Below, piece by piece: positions 16,722 to 24,781 of a DNA stretch of 64,000 nt (positions within the stretch are counted from its first letter, which is position 1; each line of letters begins with the position of its first letter). The stretch covers positions 1,240,001 to 1,304,000 of the forward strand of contig JAXGLO010000001.1 of the NCBI GenBank assembly GCA_040769125.1, written 5' to 3'. The position numbers and the translations under genes were made by a program. Below the pieces are notes generated by a model. The model was given only the letters and a program-made list of their open reading frames with translations. It did no database searches and was not told the origin of the DNA. The stretch comes from CAIXSE01 sp040769125. GTDB lineage: Bacteria > Actinomycetota > Thermoleophilia > UBA2241.

Positions 16722-16754
16722 TCGCTGCCTATTGGGCCTGGCGCCTCCGGACTT
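16680..16754 (+). repeat. Tandem duplication of the pilD 3' end
   Basis: CTGATCGCTGCCTATCTGGG at 16680 recurs at 16718 with one base deleted (CTGCCTATTGGGCCTGGCG). The repeat unit is about 38 bases. The second copy lies beyond the pilD stop, so it is a small slippage or recombination product with no coding role. Confidence 0.8.
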
Positions 16755-17081
16755 CTGAGCGCCGGCTGGACGCCGCTGCCGACGTCTCAGCGTCGGCCCG
16801 GCGTCGCGCCGACGGCTCGGCGCCGGCGCGCGGCTCGCCGGCGTGGCGATTTGTGTGATGGCCGCCTGATCCGCGACGCAACGTGAGCCGGACTGCTGCG
16901 GGATGTCACCGTCCGGCCTCTCGCGTCATCCTCCCGCTCCGACCACCCGGCCGCTAGCCTCTCATCAGATTCGGCAAGCGTGGTCGTACCCGGCGGGGCG
17001 ACGTGTGGACCCGCACGTCGCTCCCGATCCCGACGGAAGCGTGCCCACGCCCTGCAGAACGTGGTGTTGAGAGGATGATGC
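16722..17081 (+). other. 360-base gap between pilD and the minor pilin cluster
   Basis: No credible gene. It holds the second half of the pilD 3' duplication, a very GC-rich stretch with several short inverted repeats (16760-16850), and a hairpin GCGACGTG / CACGTCGC with GGG/CCC extension at about 16999-17026 without a T-run. A promoter for the minor pilins probably lies here, but I cannot assign one. Confidence 0.5.
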
Positions 17082-17519
17082 ATGAGGCGGCAGCGGGGAA
17101 CGACGATCTTCGAGATGGTGACCGTTCTGGCGGTCGCGGGGATCCTCTGCGCTATCGCTGTGCCGGGGGCGGCCGCCGTGCGCAGCGCCTTCAGCGCGCA
17201 CACGGCGGTCGGCACTCTCGCACTGCTCTTGCGCGAGGCGCAGTCGAGCGCCCAGTCGGCAGGCCTGCCCGTTGAGGTTGCAGTGGCGCACGATGGCGGG
17301 TTTGTCGTTCGTCAAACCGCTGCCGATGGTTCGCTGGTCGTGCGTCGGCGTGGCTCGCTGGGAGTGCACATCACCAGCAACTACCCGGGTGGAGTCGTGG
17401 TGTTCGTCGCCAGCGGCCTCCCGACTTCACCCGGCTCGGCGAGCCCCAGAGCAGGCCGCTTCACCATCGGCGGGCACGCAGTGATCGTGCAGCTCGGAGG
17501 GTGCATCCGGTGCATCTGA
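17082..17519 (+). CDS. Minor pilin, GspH/FimT-like
   Basis: A 145-aa prepilin-like protein. The leader MRRQRG is followed by TTIFEMVTVLAVAGILCAIA. Glu5 is kept but mature residue 1 would be Thr instead of Phe. The GspH/FimT-like segment TLALLLREAQSSAQSAGLPV follows the helix. Two Cys close the C-terminus (CIRCI). It probably joins the priming complex at the pilus tip with the three following proteins. Its end overlaps the next start, so the four genes form one translationally coupled run. Confidence 0.85.
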   Translation: MRRQRGTTIFEMVTVLAVAGILCAIAVPGAAAVRSAFSAHTAVGTLALLLREAQSSAQSAGLPVEVAVAHDGGFVVRQTAADGSLVVRRRGSLGVHITSNYPGGVVVFVASGLPTSPGSASPRAGRFTIGGHAVIVQLGGCIRCI

Positions 17520-18172
17520 CGCAGGCGACGCAGTGTGGCAGGCAGGGCCTGGCGGGGTTCTCCCTGATCGAGGCCGTCGTGGCCACAGGAGTGCTGGCGC
17601 TCACCTGCCTCGCGATCAGCGGAGTCATCTCTGCGTCGCTGCGCGCCCAGGGCGCAATCGAGGGCAGGAGTCGGCTGGAGGAGGCGCTCATCGCAGAGGC
17701 GGCCCGGCTCGAAACGCTGCCCTACTGGTGTGCAGCTCTGGCGCAGGAAGCGTCGCCCGCTGAGCCGTGCAACTCCCTCCTCGGGGAGGTCTTCCCGCAC
17801 GCGGATCCCTCGCTCAATACGGCCGCCGCCGCATACACCGTACGCCCCGGCCCCGTCGAGACCGGCGCGTTCGTGTCGCTCGTGACTCGTGGAGAGGTCG
17901 CGGTGTGTCGTACGGCAACCTTCATAACGGTGACAGACGAGGGGGAGGCGGCCGTTTCTTCCGTCGCCTTGCGCGGCTGGGCGGTTTCGAGCGGCGCCGC
18001 TCCGCCCAGCTCAACGGTGCGGATCCAGCTTGAGGCGACGTTGCAGGGTCGCACGGCGACCCGCTGCCTCGTGCTCCCGTGGCTGCGTCCTTCTCTGGAA
18101 TCGATCCCCGTGTCCATGGCGCAGAGTGCGCCCTCGCGGCAGGCTCGGTGGGAGGCGGCGCATGCGCTGTAG
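17510..18172 (+). CDS. pilV: Minor pilin, PilV-like
   Basis: A 220-aa prepilin-like protein with processing site GLAG/FSLIEAVVATGVLAL (Glu5 present). The body is beta-rich with several Cys. The GTG start at 17510 has GGAGG nine bases upstream; a GTG at 17501 is possible but touches the ribosome binding site. The class III signal and order (GspH-, PilV-, PilW-, PilX-like) match minor pilin operons. It overlaps both neighbours. Confidence 0.8.
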   Translation: MHLTQATQCGRQGLAGFSLIEAVVATGVLALTCLAISGVISASLRAQGAIEGRSRLEEALIAEAARLETLPYWCAALAQEASPAEPCNSLLGEVFPHADPSLNTAAAAYTVRPGPVETGAFVSLVTRGEVAVCRTATFITVTDEGEAAVSSVALRGWAVSSGAAPPSSTVRIQLEATLQGRTATRCLVLPWLRPSLESIPVSMAQSAPSRQARWEAAHAL

Positions 18173-18743
18173 CTGGGCAGGAGCACCCGGCAGGCAGCGA
18201 CTGGCGCCCGGCGCCGACGCCCGAGGCTGCGGGTTCTCCCTCGTTGAGCTGCTCGTAGCGGCTGCCATCGTGAGCACGGTGCTCACGGCCACATGGGGCT
18301 GGCTGTGGAACGCCGGGTCGGCCGCCGATGCGATCAGCGAGCGTGCTCAGGCCGGCACTTCGGCGGCCGCGGCCCTGCGCGCGGTTGCGGACGATATCCG
18401 TCTGGCGACCGCCCTCCAGGCTCCGCCCACTCCGCTCTCGCCGGCGCGAACGCTGCACCTCCAGCACCGCCACGTGGGCGAGCCCGCCGAGAACATCCTC
18501 GTCGTCTGGGATCCGGAGCGGCGTGTCCTGTGGCGCAAGGCGTCAGGCACCTACCTCGCAGATCATGTGGCGGCGTTTGCGGTCGAGTACCTCGACGCGG
18601 AGGGGAATGAGCTCGCGCCGGAAGAGGCTGCAGGAGACGCCGGATGGTGGCGGCAAGTCGCACGGGTCGTGGTCGGGTTAACCGTCACGTACGGGCGCTC
18701 CACAGTCACGGCACACCATACCGTCGCGCTACCGGGGGCCTGA
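18162..18743 (+). CDS. pilW: Minor pilin, PilW-like
   Basis: A 193-aa prepilin-like protein. A long leader ends ARGCG, followed by FSLVELLVAAAIVSTVLTA with Glu5. The helix continues into AGTSAAAALRAVADDIRLAT, a typical PilW/GspJ stretch. ATG 18162 has GGAGG six bases upstream. Four bases separate its stop from the next gene. It is a presumed component of the tip complex. Confidence 0.82.
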   Translation: MRCSWAGAPGRQRLAPGADARGCGFSLVELLVAAAIVSTVLTATWGWLWNAGSAADAISERAQAGTSAAAALRAVADDIRLATALQAPPTPLSPARTLHLQHRHVGEPAENILVVWDPERRVLWRKASGTYLADHVAAFAVEYLDAEGNELAPEEAAGDAGWWRQVARVVVGLTVTYGRSTVTAHHTVALPGA

Positions 18744-18746
18744 GGC

Positions 18747-19943
18747 ATGGACGTTCGAGTCTCCAGCAGAGGTGAGCCCGTACCAGATCGTGCGGCACGA
18801 CGGTGCGGCTGTCGCCAGAGCGGCTACGCGCTGCTCGCCGCCGTCGCCATCGGGGCGCTGGCGGGGATCCTCGCCGCCGCCGCCCTGGCCGCTGTGAGCG
18901 CTCGCGAATCCGTAGTGCAGTCCGACCGTGCCGCAGAACAAGCCTCCTCGGAGGCGCAGGCCGGCCTGCGGCGGGCCTGCCGGAGCCTGAGGCAGGGCGC
19001 ACCGGTTGTCGGCGGCAGCATCGTGTCGTCGCGCGCGGCGGCGCCAGATGGTCACTGGTCGGCGACCTTGACATCGGCCTCGTCGGCCGTCGGAGGCGCG
19101 TGGGCGACGGTCGGCATCGACGTTTCGGCCAGCGCAGGTCGGGCCCGGCAAAGGCTGCGAGCCGTCGCGGAGCTACGGGCGCAGCCGCCGGCACAAGGCG
19201 TCGCGGTCGCCGGCGATGTCACGCTCGGCGCGCCCCTCAGCATATCGGGGAGCGGCCTGTATAGCGGGGGCTCGGTGAGGGGGCGGGAATGGGTTACGTT
19301 CGCTCCTTCGGTATCCGGAGCGGCCGGGCCGGATCACGTTCACGGCGAGTCATGGCCGGTTGCAGGCGTACACGCCCTTGGAGGCATCTGGGCGCACGGC
19401 AGTGAAGTACATGAAGTGGACGATGGGCCATACCCGGCAGACACCGACACGCACACGACGTCCGCAGAGCCCCTTCCGGATCTGCGGCCGCCCGACGCCG
19501 CCGCACTGGCCGCCCTTCAGGAGGACGCCCTGCCAGCCGGTGCTGCCCTCGAGAACGATGTGCTCGATCTGGCTCTACTGCCCGACGAGCCACCGTGCCG
19601 GGATCCTGCGCCCTCCTTCGGCGGCTACGTCGTCGTGCTCGAGCGAGCTATCGGAGCGCGAGTGAGAGTCGTCGGCCGGCGCGCGGCCAGCGCATGCCCG
19701 GTCACACTCGTCCTGGCGAGCGATGCCGAGTTCGGCGCTCAGGGCGCTCCCGTGAAGCTCTCGGGCGCCATTGTGGGCCTGGGCGCCGTCACCATTGCTG
19801 GAGATACGCAACTGAATGGGCACCTGTATGCTCGCGGCCTCTCGATTGACGCTCCCTTCAGCGTCGACGTTCCTGTAAGCTGGCGGTTGCGCCCGGCTCC
19901 TGGTCTGGCGCTGCCCGTGCTTGTGTCTCTCTACGGACTATGA
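18747..19943 (+). CDS. Large minor pilin-like protein (PilX/GspK-like)
   Basis: A 398-aa protein with an N-terminal class III-like signal CRQSG/YALLAAVAIGALAGILAAA. Mature position 5 is Ala, not Glu, the exception also seen in GspK-type tip subunits. The large C-terminal region has repeated short Gly/Ser/Val turns (VAGDVTLGAPLSISGSGLYS, VTIAGDTQLNGHLYARGLSI), suggesting a right-handed beta-helix like bactofilin or polymer-forming folds. Last of the minor pilin run, it may cap the pilus or act as an adhesin. The role is inferred; I do not recognise a precise family. Confidence 0.65.
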   Translation: MDVRVSSRGEPVPDRAARRCGCRQSGYALLAAVAIGALAGILAAAALAAVSARESVVQSDRAAEQASSEAQAGLRRACRSLRQGAPVVGGSIVSSRAAAPDGHWSATLTSASSAVGGAWATVGIDVSASAGRARQRLRAVAELRAQPPAQGVAVAGDVTLGAPLSISGSGLYSGGSVRGREWVTFAPSVSGAAGPDHVHGESWPVAGVHALGGIWAHGSEVHEVDDGPYPADTDTHTTSAEPLPDLRPPDAAALAALQEDALPAGAALENDVLDLALLPDEPPCRDPAPSFGGYVVVLERAIGARVRVVGRRAASACPVTLVLASDAEFGAQGAPVKLSGAIVGLGAVTIAGDTQLNGHLYARGLSIDAPFSVDVPVSWRLRPAPGLALPVLVSLYGL

Positions 19944-20048
19944 GCGTAGGGAATCGCGATTATTCGCAGTAGAATAGGTATACGGCACGGCAGCTCATGT
20001 GAAAGACTACAGCGCAACGGGGTCAAAGGGATCGGCCGTCGGCAGGTG

Positions 20049-20116
20049 GCCCAGTCCCTGGGCGTAAGGGCACGGCGCGAGTCTGCTGATAGCGCAGACA
20101 GGTGTCGCATCGACAC
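20049..20116 (+). promoter_or_regulatory. Structured leader with three hairpins before pilM
   Basis: Three consecutive perfect 6-bp hairpins: GCCCAG-TCC-CTGGGC (20049-20063), GTCTGC-N7-GCAGAC (20081-20099) and GTGTCG-CAT-CGACAC (20102-20116). The last ends two bases before the ribosome binding site GGAGAGG of pilM. No T-run follows. The whole pilX-pilM gap is 187 bases and also has a TAGAAT that might be a -10 near 19971. It does not match a riboswitch class I know. Confidence 0.45.
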
Positions 20117-20130
20117 GCGGAGAGGTTGTC

Positions 20131-21234
20131 ATGGCAAAAGGCGAAGTGCGAGTCGGCATCGATCTCGAGCAGGCGTTTATCGCCGGAGCGCAGATCAAAG
20201 GGTCACGCCAGGGCTACGAGCTCACGAATGTCGCCGTGCGCGCTCTGCCCGCCGGCCTCGTGTTCGAAGGCGAAGTCCTTGACGTCGACGGCCTCGCCGT
20301 CGAGCTCAAGGACTTCTGGAAGACCTCCGGCTTCTCGGGCAAGCGCTTTTTTCTCGGGGTCGCCAACCAGAAGGTCGTGGTCCGTACTATGGAGCTCCCT
20401 ATCATCGACGAGAAGGAGCTTCGCGCGGCCATCGAGTTCCAGGCCCAGGACTCTATACCCATTCCACTCGACGAGGCGGTCCTCGACTTTCAAGTGCTGT
20501 CCACCATTCCCGACGAAGACGACGGGCCCGGTCGCCAGAGGGTGATGGTCGTCGCGGCCCAGCGTGAGATGATCCAGCAGTTCGTCGACGTCGCCCGCAA
20601 GGCCGGCCTCGGCATCGCCGGCATCGACCTGCAGGCGTGTGCCCTCAGGCGCTCCGTCTCGCCGCCGGTAGCCTTCATCGATCGCGGTGCGCCGCAGTCC
20701 ACCGATGCGACGGCCGTCGTCAACATCGGCACCGGTACCACAAACCTCGTTGTAGCCGCCAACGGGGTGGGCCAGTTCACGCGTGTCGTCAACCTCGGTT
20801 GTGAGGTCCTTGTTCAGGCGCTCATGACCAGTCGCGGCATCGAGCACAGCGAGGCCGATGCCTTGCGGCTGTCCGTCGGGCTGACGGGCAGCAATGCGCC
20901 CGCCGTCGATCTCGACGCCTCCGTGGTCGCCGAGATACGCGAGGTCTTCGACGCGGCGTGCGAGGTGTTCGCCGACGAAATCCTCCGTTCCATCGACTAC
21001 TATCACTCGCAGGGGCTCGAGGGACGCATCTCGACCGTGCTGATCAGCGGCGAGGGTGCACTCACGCGCAACATTGCGGAGTACCTGACGCAGGCGCTGC
21101 ATCTCGACGTTCAACGCGGTAACGCGCTGCAACACATTCTCGAGAACAAGTCGAACGTTCCTCAACCGGAGCTCGAGGCCATCTCCCCGCGGCTTGCGAT
21201 CGCTGTGGGGCTGGCGATAGTCGATGAGGAGTAG
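20131..21234 (+). CDS. pilM: Type IV pilus actin-like ATPase PilM
   Basis: A 367-aa cytoplasmic actin-fold protein that binds the PilN N-terminus and helps align the pilus machine. The first phosphate loop is VGIDLEQAFIAGAQIK. The central PilM motif TMELPIIDEKELRAAIEFQA is followed by QDSIPIPLDEAVLDFQV. The second phosphate motif is VVNIGTGTTNLVVAANG. A good ribosome binding site precedes ATG 20131. It starts the pilM-pilN-pilO-pilP-like operon. Confidence 0.95.
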   Translation: MAKGEVRVGIDLEQAFIAGAQIKGSRQGYELTNVAVRALPAGLVFEGEVLDVDGLAVELKDFWKTSGFSGKRFFLGVANQKVVVRTMELPIIDEKELRAAIEFQAQDSIPIPLDEAVLDFQVLSTIPDEDDGPGRQRVMVVAAQREMIQQFVDVARKAGLGIAGIDLQACALRRSVSPPVAFIDRGAPQSTDATAVVNIGTGTTNLVVAANGVGQFTRVVNLGCEVLVQALMTSRGIEHSEADALRLSVGLTGSNAPAVDLDASVVAEIREVFDAACEVFADEILRSIDYYHSQGLEGRISTVLISGEGALTRNIAEYLTQALHLDVQRGNALQHILENKSNVPQPELEAISPRLAIAVGLAIVDEE

Positions 21235-21240
21235 GCGGCC

Positions 21241-21921
21241 ATGAATCGCATCAATCTGCTGCCGGGAGAAGCGCGCGCCAAAGCTTCGCGCGAGCGCGGC
21301 CTCATTTACATGATCCTCGTCCTCGTCGGCGTGCTGGCAGTTCTGGGCGGTGTGTATGTCTGGCAGCTCAACACCCAGGGCAACAAGCAGGAGGAGCTGG
21401 CCAACATCGACGCCCAATTGCAGGTCGAGCAAGCCAGGCTTGCCGAACTGCAGCCGTACGCGGCCCTGCAGAGCAAGCGCACCTCCATGACCGAGACGGC
21501 GAAGGCCATTTTCGCGGCACGGGTGCCGTGGTCGAGCATTCTTCAGCAGGTCAGTCTCGTCATCCCGGACAACGTGCGCCTCACGACCCTCACCTGTGCT
21601 GTTCCGGCGGCCATGCTGCCCGGTCCGGAAACTGCGGAGGCGGCAGCCGGCACAGCGAGTGGGGTCGACATCACGTTTGCCGGAGCCGCCTATACACACA
21701 GAGACGTCGCCGAGTTCATGACGCGGCTCGGGCTCATCCCGCAGCTGAGCGACGTTCGACTCACGAGCTCGACGGGCGCGGCGAACACTGCTACTACCAC
21801 TGACTCTGACGCTACCACTACCGACACCAAGAAGACCGTGTCGTTCACGGTAACGGCCATGCTCCGACCGTATCTGGCGCCGCCACCCACCACCGTCTTG
21901 CAGCAGGAGGGCGGTCAATGA
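21241..21921 (+). CDS. pilN: Type IV pilus alignment protein PilN
   Basis: A 226-aa bitopic membrane protein. The N-terminal NRINLLPGEARAK is the conserved PilM-binding motif. One transmembrane helix lies at about residues 22-42, then a coiled coil (KQEELANIDAQLQVEQARLA) and an external ferredoxin-like domain. Thr/Ala/Asp-rich linkers near residues 178-198 are unusual. It pairs with PilO, whose start overlaps its stop by four bases. Confidence 0.93.
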   Translation: MNRINLLPGEARAKASRERGLIYMILVLVGVLAVLGGVYVWQLNTQGNKQEELANIDAQLQVEQARLAELQPYAALQSKRTSMTETAKAIFAARVPWSSILQQVSLVIPDNVRLTTLTCAVPAAMLPGPETAEAAAGTASGVDITFAGAAYTHRDVAEFMTRLGLIPQLSDVRLTSSTGAANTATTTDSDATTTDTKKTVSFTVTAMLRPYLAPPPTTVLQQEGGQ

Positions 21922-22661
21922 AGGCACAGGACAAAATGGCCTACATCATGGTCGGCCTTGTGGCGGCACTCCTGGTGGTTGCCTGGTACTTCCTTCTGCT
22001 CAGCCCGATGCGAAGCAGCATCGGCGAGCTGGACGAGCAGATCTCGCAGACCCAGAGCACGCTCGCGCAGACGCACAACCAGGTCGTCCGTTACGAGGCG
22101 TACAAGAAGACGGCGCCGCAGTCGCGCGCCGAGGTCGTGCGGCTCAGCAAGATGATCCCCGAAAGCGAGGGCATCCCGTCTTTGATCGTCGAGCTCACGC
22201 AGACCGCAAAGGCATCGGGCGTCGAGGTCGTGAGCATCACCAGGGGCGAGACCGAGGTCGGCAAGCCGTTCGGGCTGCAGGTGGTCACTCTTGAGGTAAC
22301 CGGCCGCTACTTCGATGTCGAAGATTTTCTCTACCGCCTGGAGAATTACGTAGCATCCCGCAACGAGAGTGTGCGCGTTACGGGGCGGCTCCTCCAGGTC
22401 ACCAATCTCACTCTGGCAGGCTCCACATCGTCTACCGCGACGACCAGCAGCTCACCGCCGTTGACGGTGTCCATCACGCTGAACGGTTACATGTGGGCGG
22501 GCCCCGGCAGCGCTGCCGGGGCCACGACCCCCACGGCGGCGACGCCCACAACCGCTACGCCGACAACGCCCACCACCCCCACGCCGACGACGTCTACTTC
22601 TGCGACACCGACGACGCCCGCGTCTACGGCACCGACGACGAACACGGGAGGTGCGCAGTGA
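21918..22661 (+). CDS. pilO: Type IV pilus alignment protein PilO with Thr/Pro-rich tail
   Basis: A 247-aa bitopic membrane protein: one helix at about residues 9-28, a coiled coil (SSIGELDEQISQTQSTLAQT), then the PilO domain (SEGIPSLIVELTQTAKASGV and FDVEDFLYRLENYV). The last 50 or so residues are an ATPTT-type Thr/Pro/Ala repeat, like an extended wall-spanning or O-glycosylated linker. That tail is not part of the usual PilO. The stop overlaps the next GTG start. Confidence 0.9.
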   Translation: MKAQDKMAYIMVGLVAALLVVAWYFLLLSPMRSSIGELDEQISQTQSTLAQTHNQVVRYEAYKKTAPQSRAEVVRLSKMIPESEGIPSLIVELTQTAKASGVEVVSITRGETEVGKPFGLQVVTLEVTGRYFDVEDFLYRLENYVASRNESVRVTGRLLQVTNLTLAGSTSSTATTSSSPPLTVSITLNGYMWAGPGSAAGATTPTAATPTTATPTTPTTPTPTTSTSATPTTPASTAPTTNTGGAQ

Positions 22662-23476
22662 CGCCCCGGCGAACCCTCACCTTCGTGATCATCGCACTGG
22701 CGCTCGGCGCATCGCTTGCGCTGGCTGTCGTGCTGACCGGCCCACCTGTGGGTATGCAGGCGACCGCGCAAGCGGGTACTTCGGCTCCAGGCGTCACGGC
22801 AGACGCGCAGGGAACTGCAGAGGCAGACGGCAGCAACGTCGACCCTGTCGCCGCCGATCCGGCCAGGCAGGAGCCGGTGCTCGACTCCTTCACGGCCAAG
22901 GATCCGTTCATCCCGCTGGTCTCGGCGGGTGGGTCATCTGACGACGGCGACACGCCGGACGATGGAGACGACAGCACCGCCACGGATTATCAAGCGAAGG
23001 TGCTGATCAACGGCTCCGCGTCGACCGTGCAGAAGGGCGACAAGGTGCCCGCCGGGCATCCCGCCTTCGTAGTCGACGCCATCACATCCAGCGATGTCAC
23101 GTTCAAGGTCATCAACGGTACGCTTGAGAACGGCGACACCTCGTTTACCGTCAATCAGGGCGAGCAAACCGAAGTGAGGCTCAAGGGCGGCGCCTACTAC
23201 AGGATCAAGGTGTCCTCCATATCCAAGGCGGGAGCGTCGGGCGGTGTGACAGGGCACTCCATCAGCGTACGGAGCATCACGACTCAGGGCGGCAAGGCGG
23301 TCGCGACCCTGGAGGTCGACGGCAAGACCTACCCCGACCGGGCGGTCGGGGACGTCATCGACACCTCCTGGGGGCAGATCAAGGTTCTCGCAATCGACAC
23401 CGGCGCCCAGACCGTTACGATCATGCACGGCGACCAGACAATCACCATTCACGCTGGCCAGGTGGTCGTCAAGTAG
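22658..23476 (+). CDS. PilP-like pilus assembly protein
   Basis: A 272-aa protein with an N-terminal membrane helix (TLTFVIIALALGASLALAVV). A low-complexity Asp/Thr/Ala linker follows, then the short motif FTAKDPFIPL, reminiscent of the DPF motif in PilP/GspC. Two small beta domains complete it. There is no lipobox Cys, unlike Gram-negative PilP. The start is GTG 22658 behind GGGAGGT. It closes the pilMNO operon where PilP would precede PilQ, but no secretin follows. The assignment rests on position, architecture and the DPF-like motif. Confidence 0.65.
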   Translation: MTPRRTLTFVIIALALGASLALAVVLTGPPVGMQATAQAGTSAPGVTADAQGTAEADGSNVDPVAADPARQEPVLDSFTAKDPFIPLVSAGGSSDDGDTPDDGDDSTATDYQAKVLINGSASTVQKGDKVPAGHPAFVVDAITSSDVTFKVINGTLENGDTSFTVNQGEQTEVRLKGGAYYRIKVSSISKAGASGGVTGHSISVRSITTQGGKAVATLEVDGKTYPDRAVGDVIDTSWGQIKVLAIDTGAQTVTIMHGDQTITIHAGQVVVK

Positions 23477-23498
23477 GCCAGAGCGAGAAGGGACTTCT

Positions 23499-23529
23499 GC
23501 GACAGGGCGGCCTCGGGTCGCCCTGTCGC
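23499..23529 (+). terminator. Probable terminator closing the pilus locus
   Basis: Perfect 11-bp stem GCGACAGGGCG / CGCCCTGTCGC with a nine-base loop, 23 bases after the last pilus gene. The following GTTGCG is a poor T-tract, so termination may be partial or factor-assisted. Confidence 0.6.
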
Positions 23530-23597
23530 GTTGCGGTCTCCCGTGCGGCGGTCTGTCGGTGCTTTTCTGCGACGAGAGCTACCGATAAGGTAGACAC

Positions 23598-24761
23598 ATG
23601 AAACGACTGCGCTATCTCACAGCCGGCGAGTCTCACGGGCGGCAGCTTACCGCGATTCTCGACGGCTGCCCGGCAGGCCTTCAGCTGAGCGCCGTGGACA
23701 TCGACGCCGAGCTGGCGCGTCGCCAAGGCGGCTACGGCCGCGGCGGCCGCATGGCCATCGAGCGAGACCGCGTTGCGGTGGCGGGTGGGGTGCGCTACGG
23801 ACGTACGACGGGGGCGCCCATCGCTCTTGTCGTGGCCAATCGCGACGCCGCCAACTGGGGCGAGACGCTGTCGCCGGAGGCGCCGGCCGAGGGAACCGGG
23901 GCGGCGCCCGTGCGCATTCCGCGCTCCGGCCACGCCGATCTCGGCGGAGCGCTTCTCTACGGGCACGACGACATCAGGGACGTCATCGAGCGCGCCAGCG
24001 CGAGGGAGACCGCGGCCAAGGTCGCCTGCGGCGCCGTGGCCAAGGCCTTGCTGGCGAGCATCGGCTGTTCCGTTGCGAGCCACGTTGTAGCCATCGGGGG
24101 CGTCGAGGCACGAGGCGACCTCGCGCCGGACGATGTCGCCCGCGTGGAAGCCGACCCCGTGCGCTGCCTCGACCCTGACGCCGGAGCGCGCATGTGTGCG
24201 GCCATCGACGCGGCTCGTCTGGCCGGCGACACGCTGGGAGGTGTCGTCGAGATCGTGGCGTTCGGCTATCCCGCCGGAGTCGGCAGTTACGTGCAGGGAG
24301 ACCGGCGGCTCCAGGCGGCGCTCGCGGCGGCGGTCTTCACGGTGCCGGCGATCAAGGGTGTCGAATTCGGCCTGGGCTTCGCAGCCGCGAGCCTGCCCGG
24401 CAGCGAGGTTCACGATCCGCTCGGCTTCGAGGCAGGGCGTGGGTACGTGCGCCGCACCAACAACGCGGGCGGCATCGAAGGTGGTATCTCCACGGGCGAG
24501 CGACTCATCATTCGTGCGGCGATGAAGCCCATCGCTACGCTGCGTACGCCGCTGCCGAGCGTAGAGCTCGGGACACATGCCGCTGTAGACTCCCGCTTCG
24601 AGCGCTCGGACGTCTGCGCCGTGCCTGCCGCCGGCGTGGTGCTGGAGGCGGTGGTCGCGCTGACGCTCGCCGACGCCGCCCTTGAGCGCTTCGGCGGCGC
24701 CACGGTCGACGATCTCGCCGCGGCCGTCACGTCGTTCCGCGAGCGATGCGCCGCGCGATGA
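23598..24761 (+). CDS. aroC: Chorismate synthase
   Basis: Converts EPSP to chorismate using reduced FMN (387 aa). Signatures: YLTAGESHGRQLTAILDG at the N-terminus, RRQGGYGRGGRM, and the C-terminal TNNAGGIEGGISTGE with FMN-binding Arg region MKPIATL. It is first of the aroC-aroK-aroB-aroQ run. A GATAAG 11 bases before the start could be a -10 element, but no good -35 is visible. Confidence 0.97.
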   Translation: MKRLRYLTAGESHGRQLTAILDGCPAGLQLSAVDIDAELARRQGGYGRGGRMAIERDRVAVAGGVRYGRTTGAPIALVVANRDAANWGETLSPEAPAEGTGAAPVRIPRSGHADLGGALLYGHDDIRDVIERASARETAAKVACGAVAKALLASIGCSVASHVVAIGGVEARGDLAPDDVARVEADPVRCLDPDAGARMCAAIDAARLAGDTLGGVVEIVAFGYPAGVGSYVQGDRRLQAALAAAVFTVPAIKGVEFGLGFAAASLPGSEVHDPLGFEAGRGYVRRTNNAGGIEGGISTGERLIIRAAMKPIATLRTPLPSVELGTHAAVDSRFERSDVCAVPAAGVVLEAVVALTLADAALERFGGATVDDLAAAVTSFRERCAAR

Positions 24762-24781
24762 GCTGCGCCGGGGAGACTCTC

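Noticed and set aside
16999..17026. GC-rich hairpin as terminator after pilD
   Set aside because: No T-run follows and it is 280 bases downstream of pilD, so it is kept only as a note in the gap description.
19944..20130. A third GEMM riboswitch before pilM
   Set aside because: CAACGGGGTCAAAGGG superficially resembles the core, but GGGCAAACC, a GNRA-capped P2 and AAAGCC are missing.
22530..22645. Short repeats that might be a CRISPR-like or satellite array
   Set aside because: They encode the Thr/Pro tail of PilO in frame, with no regular repeat-spacer structure.
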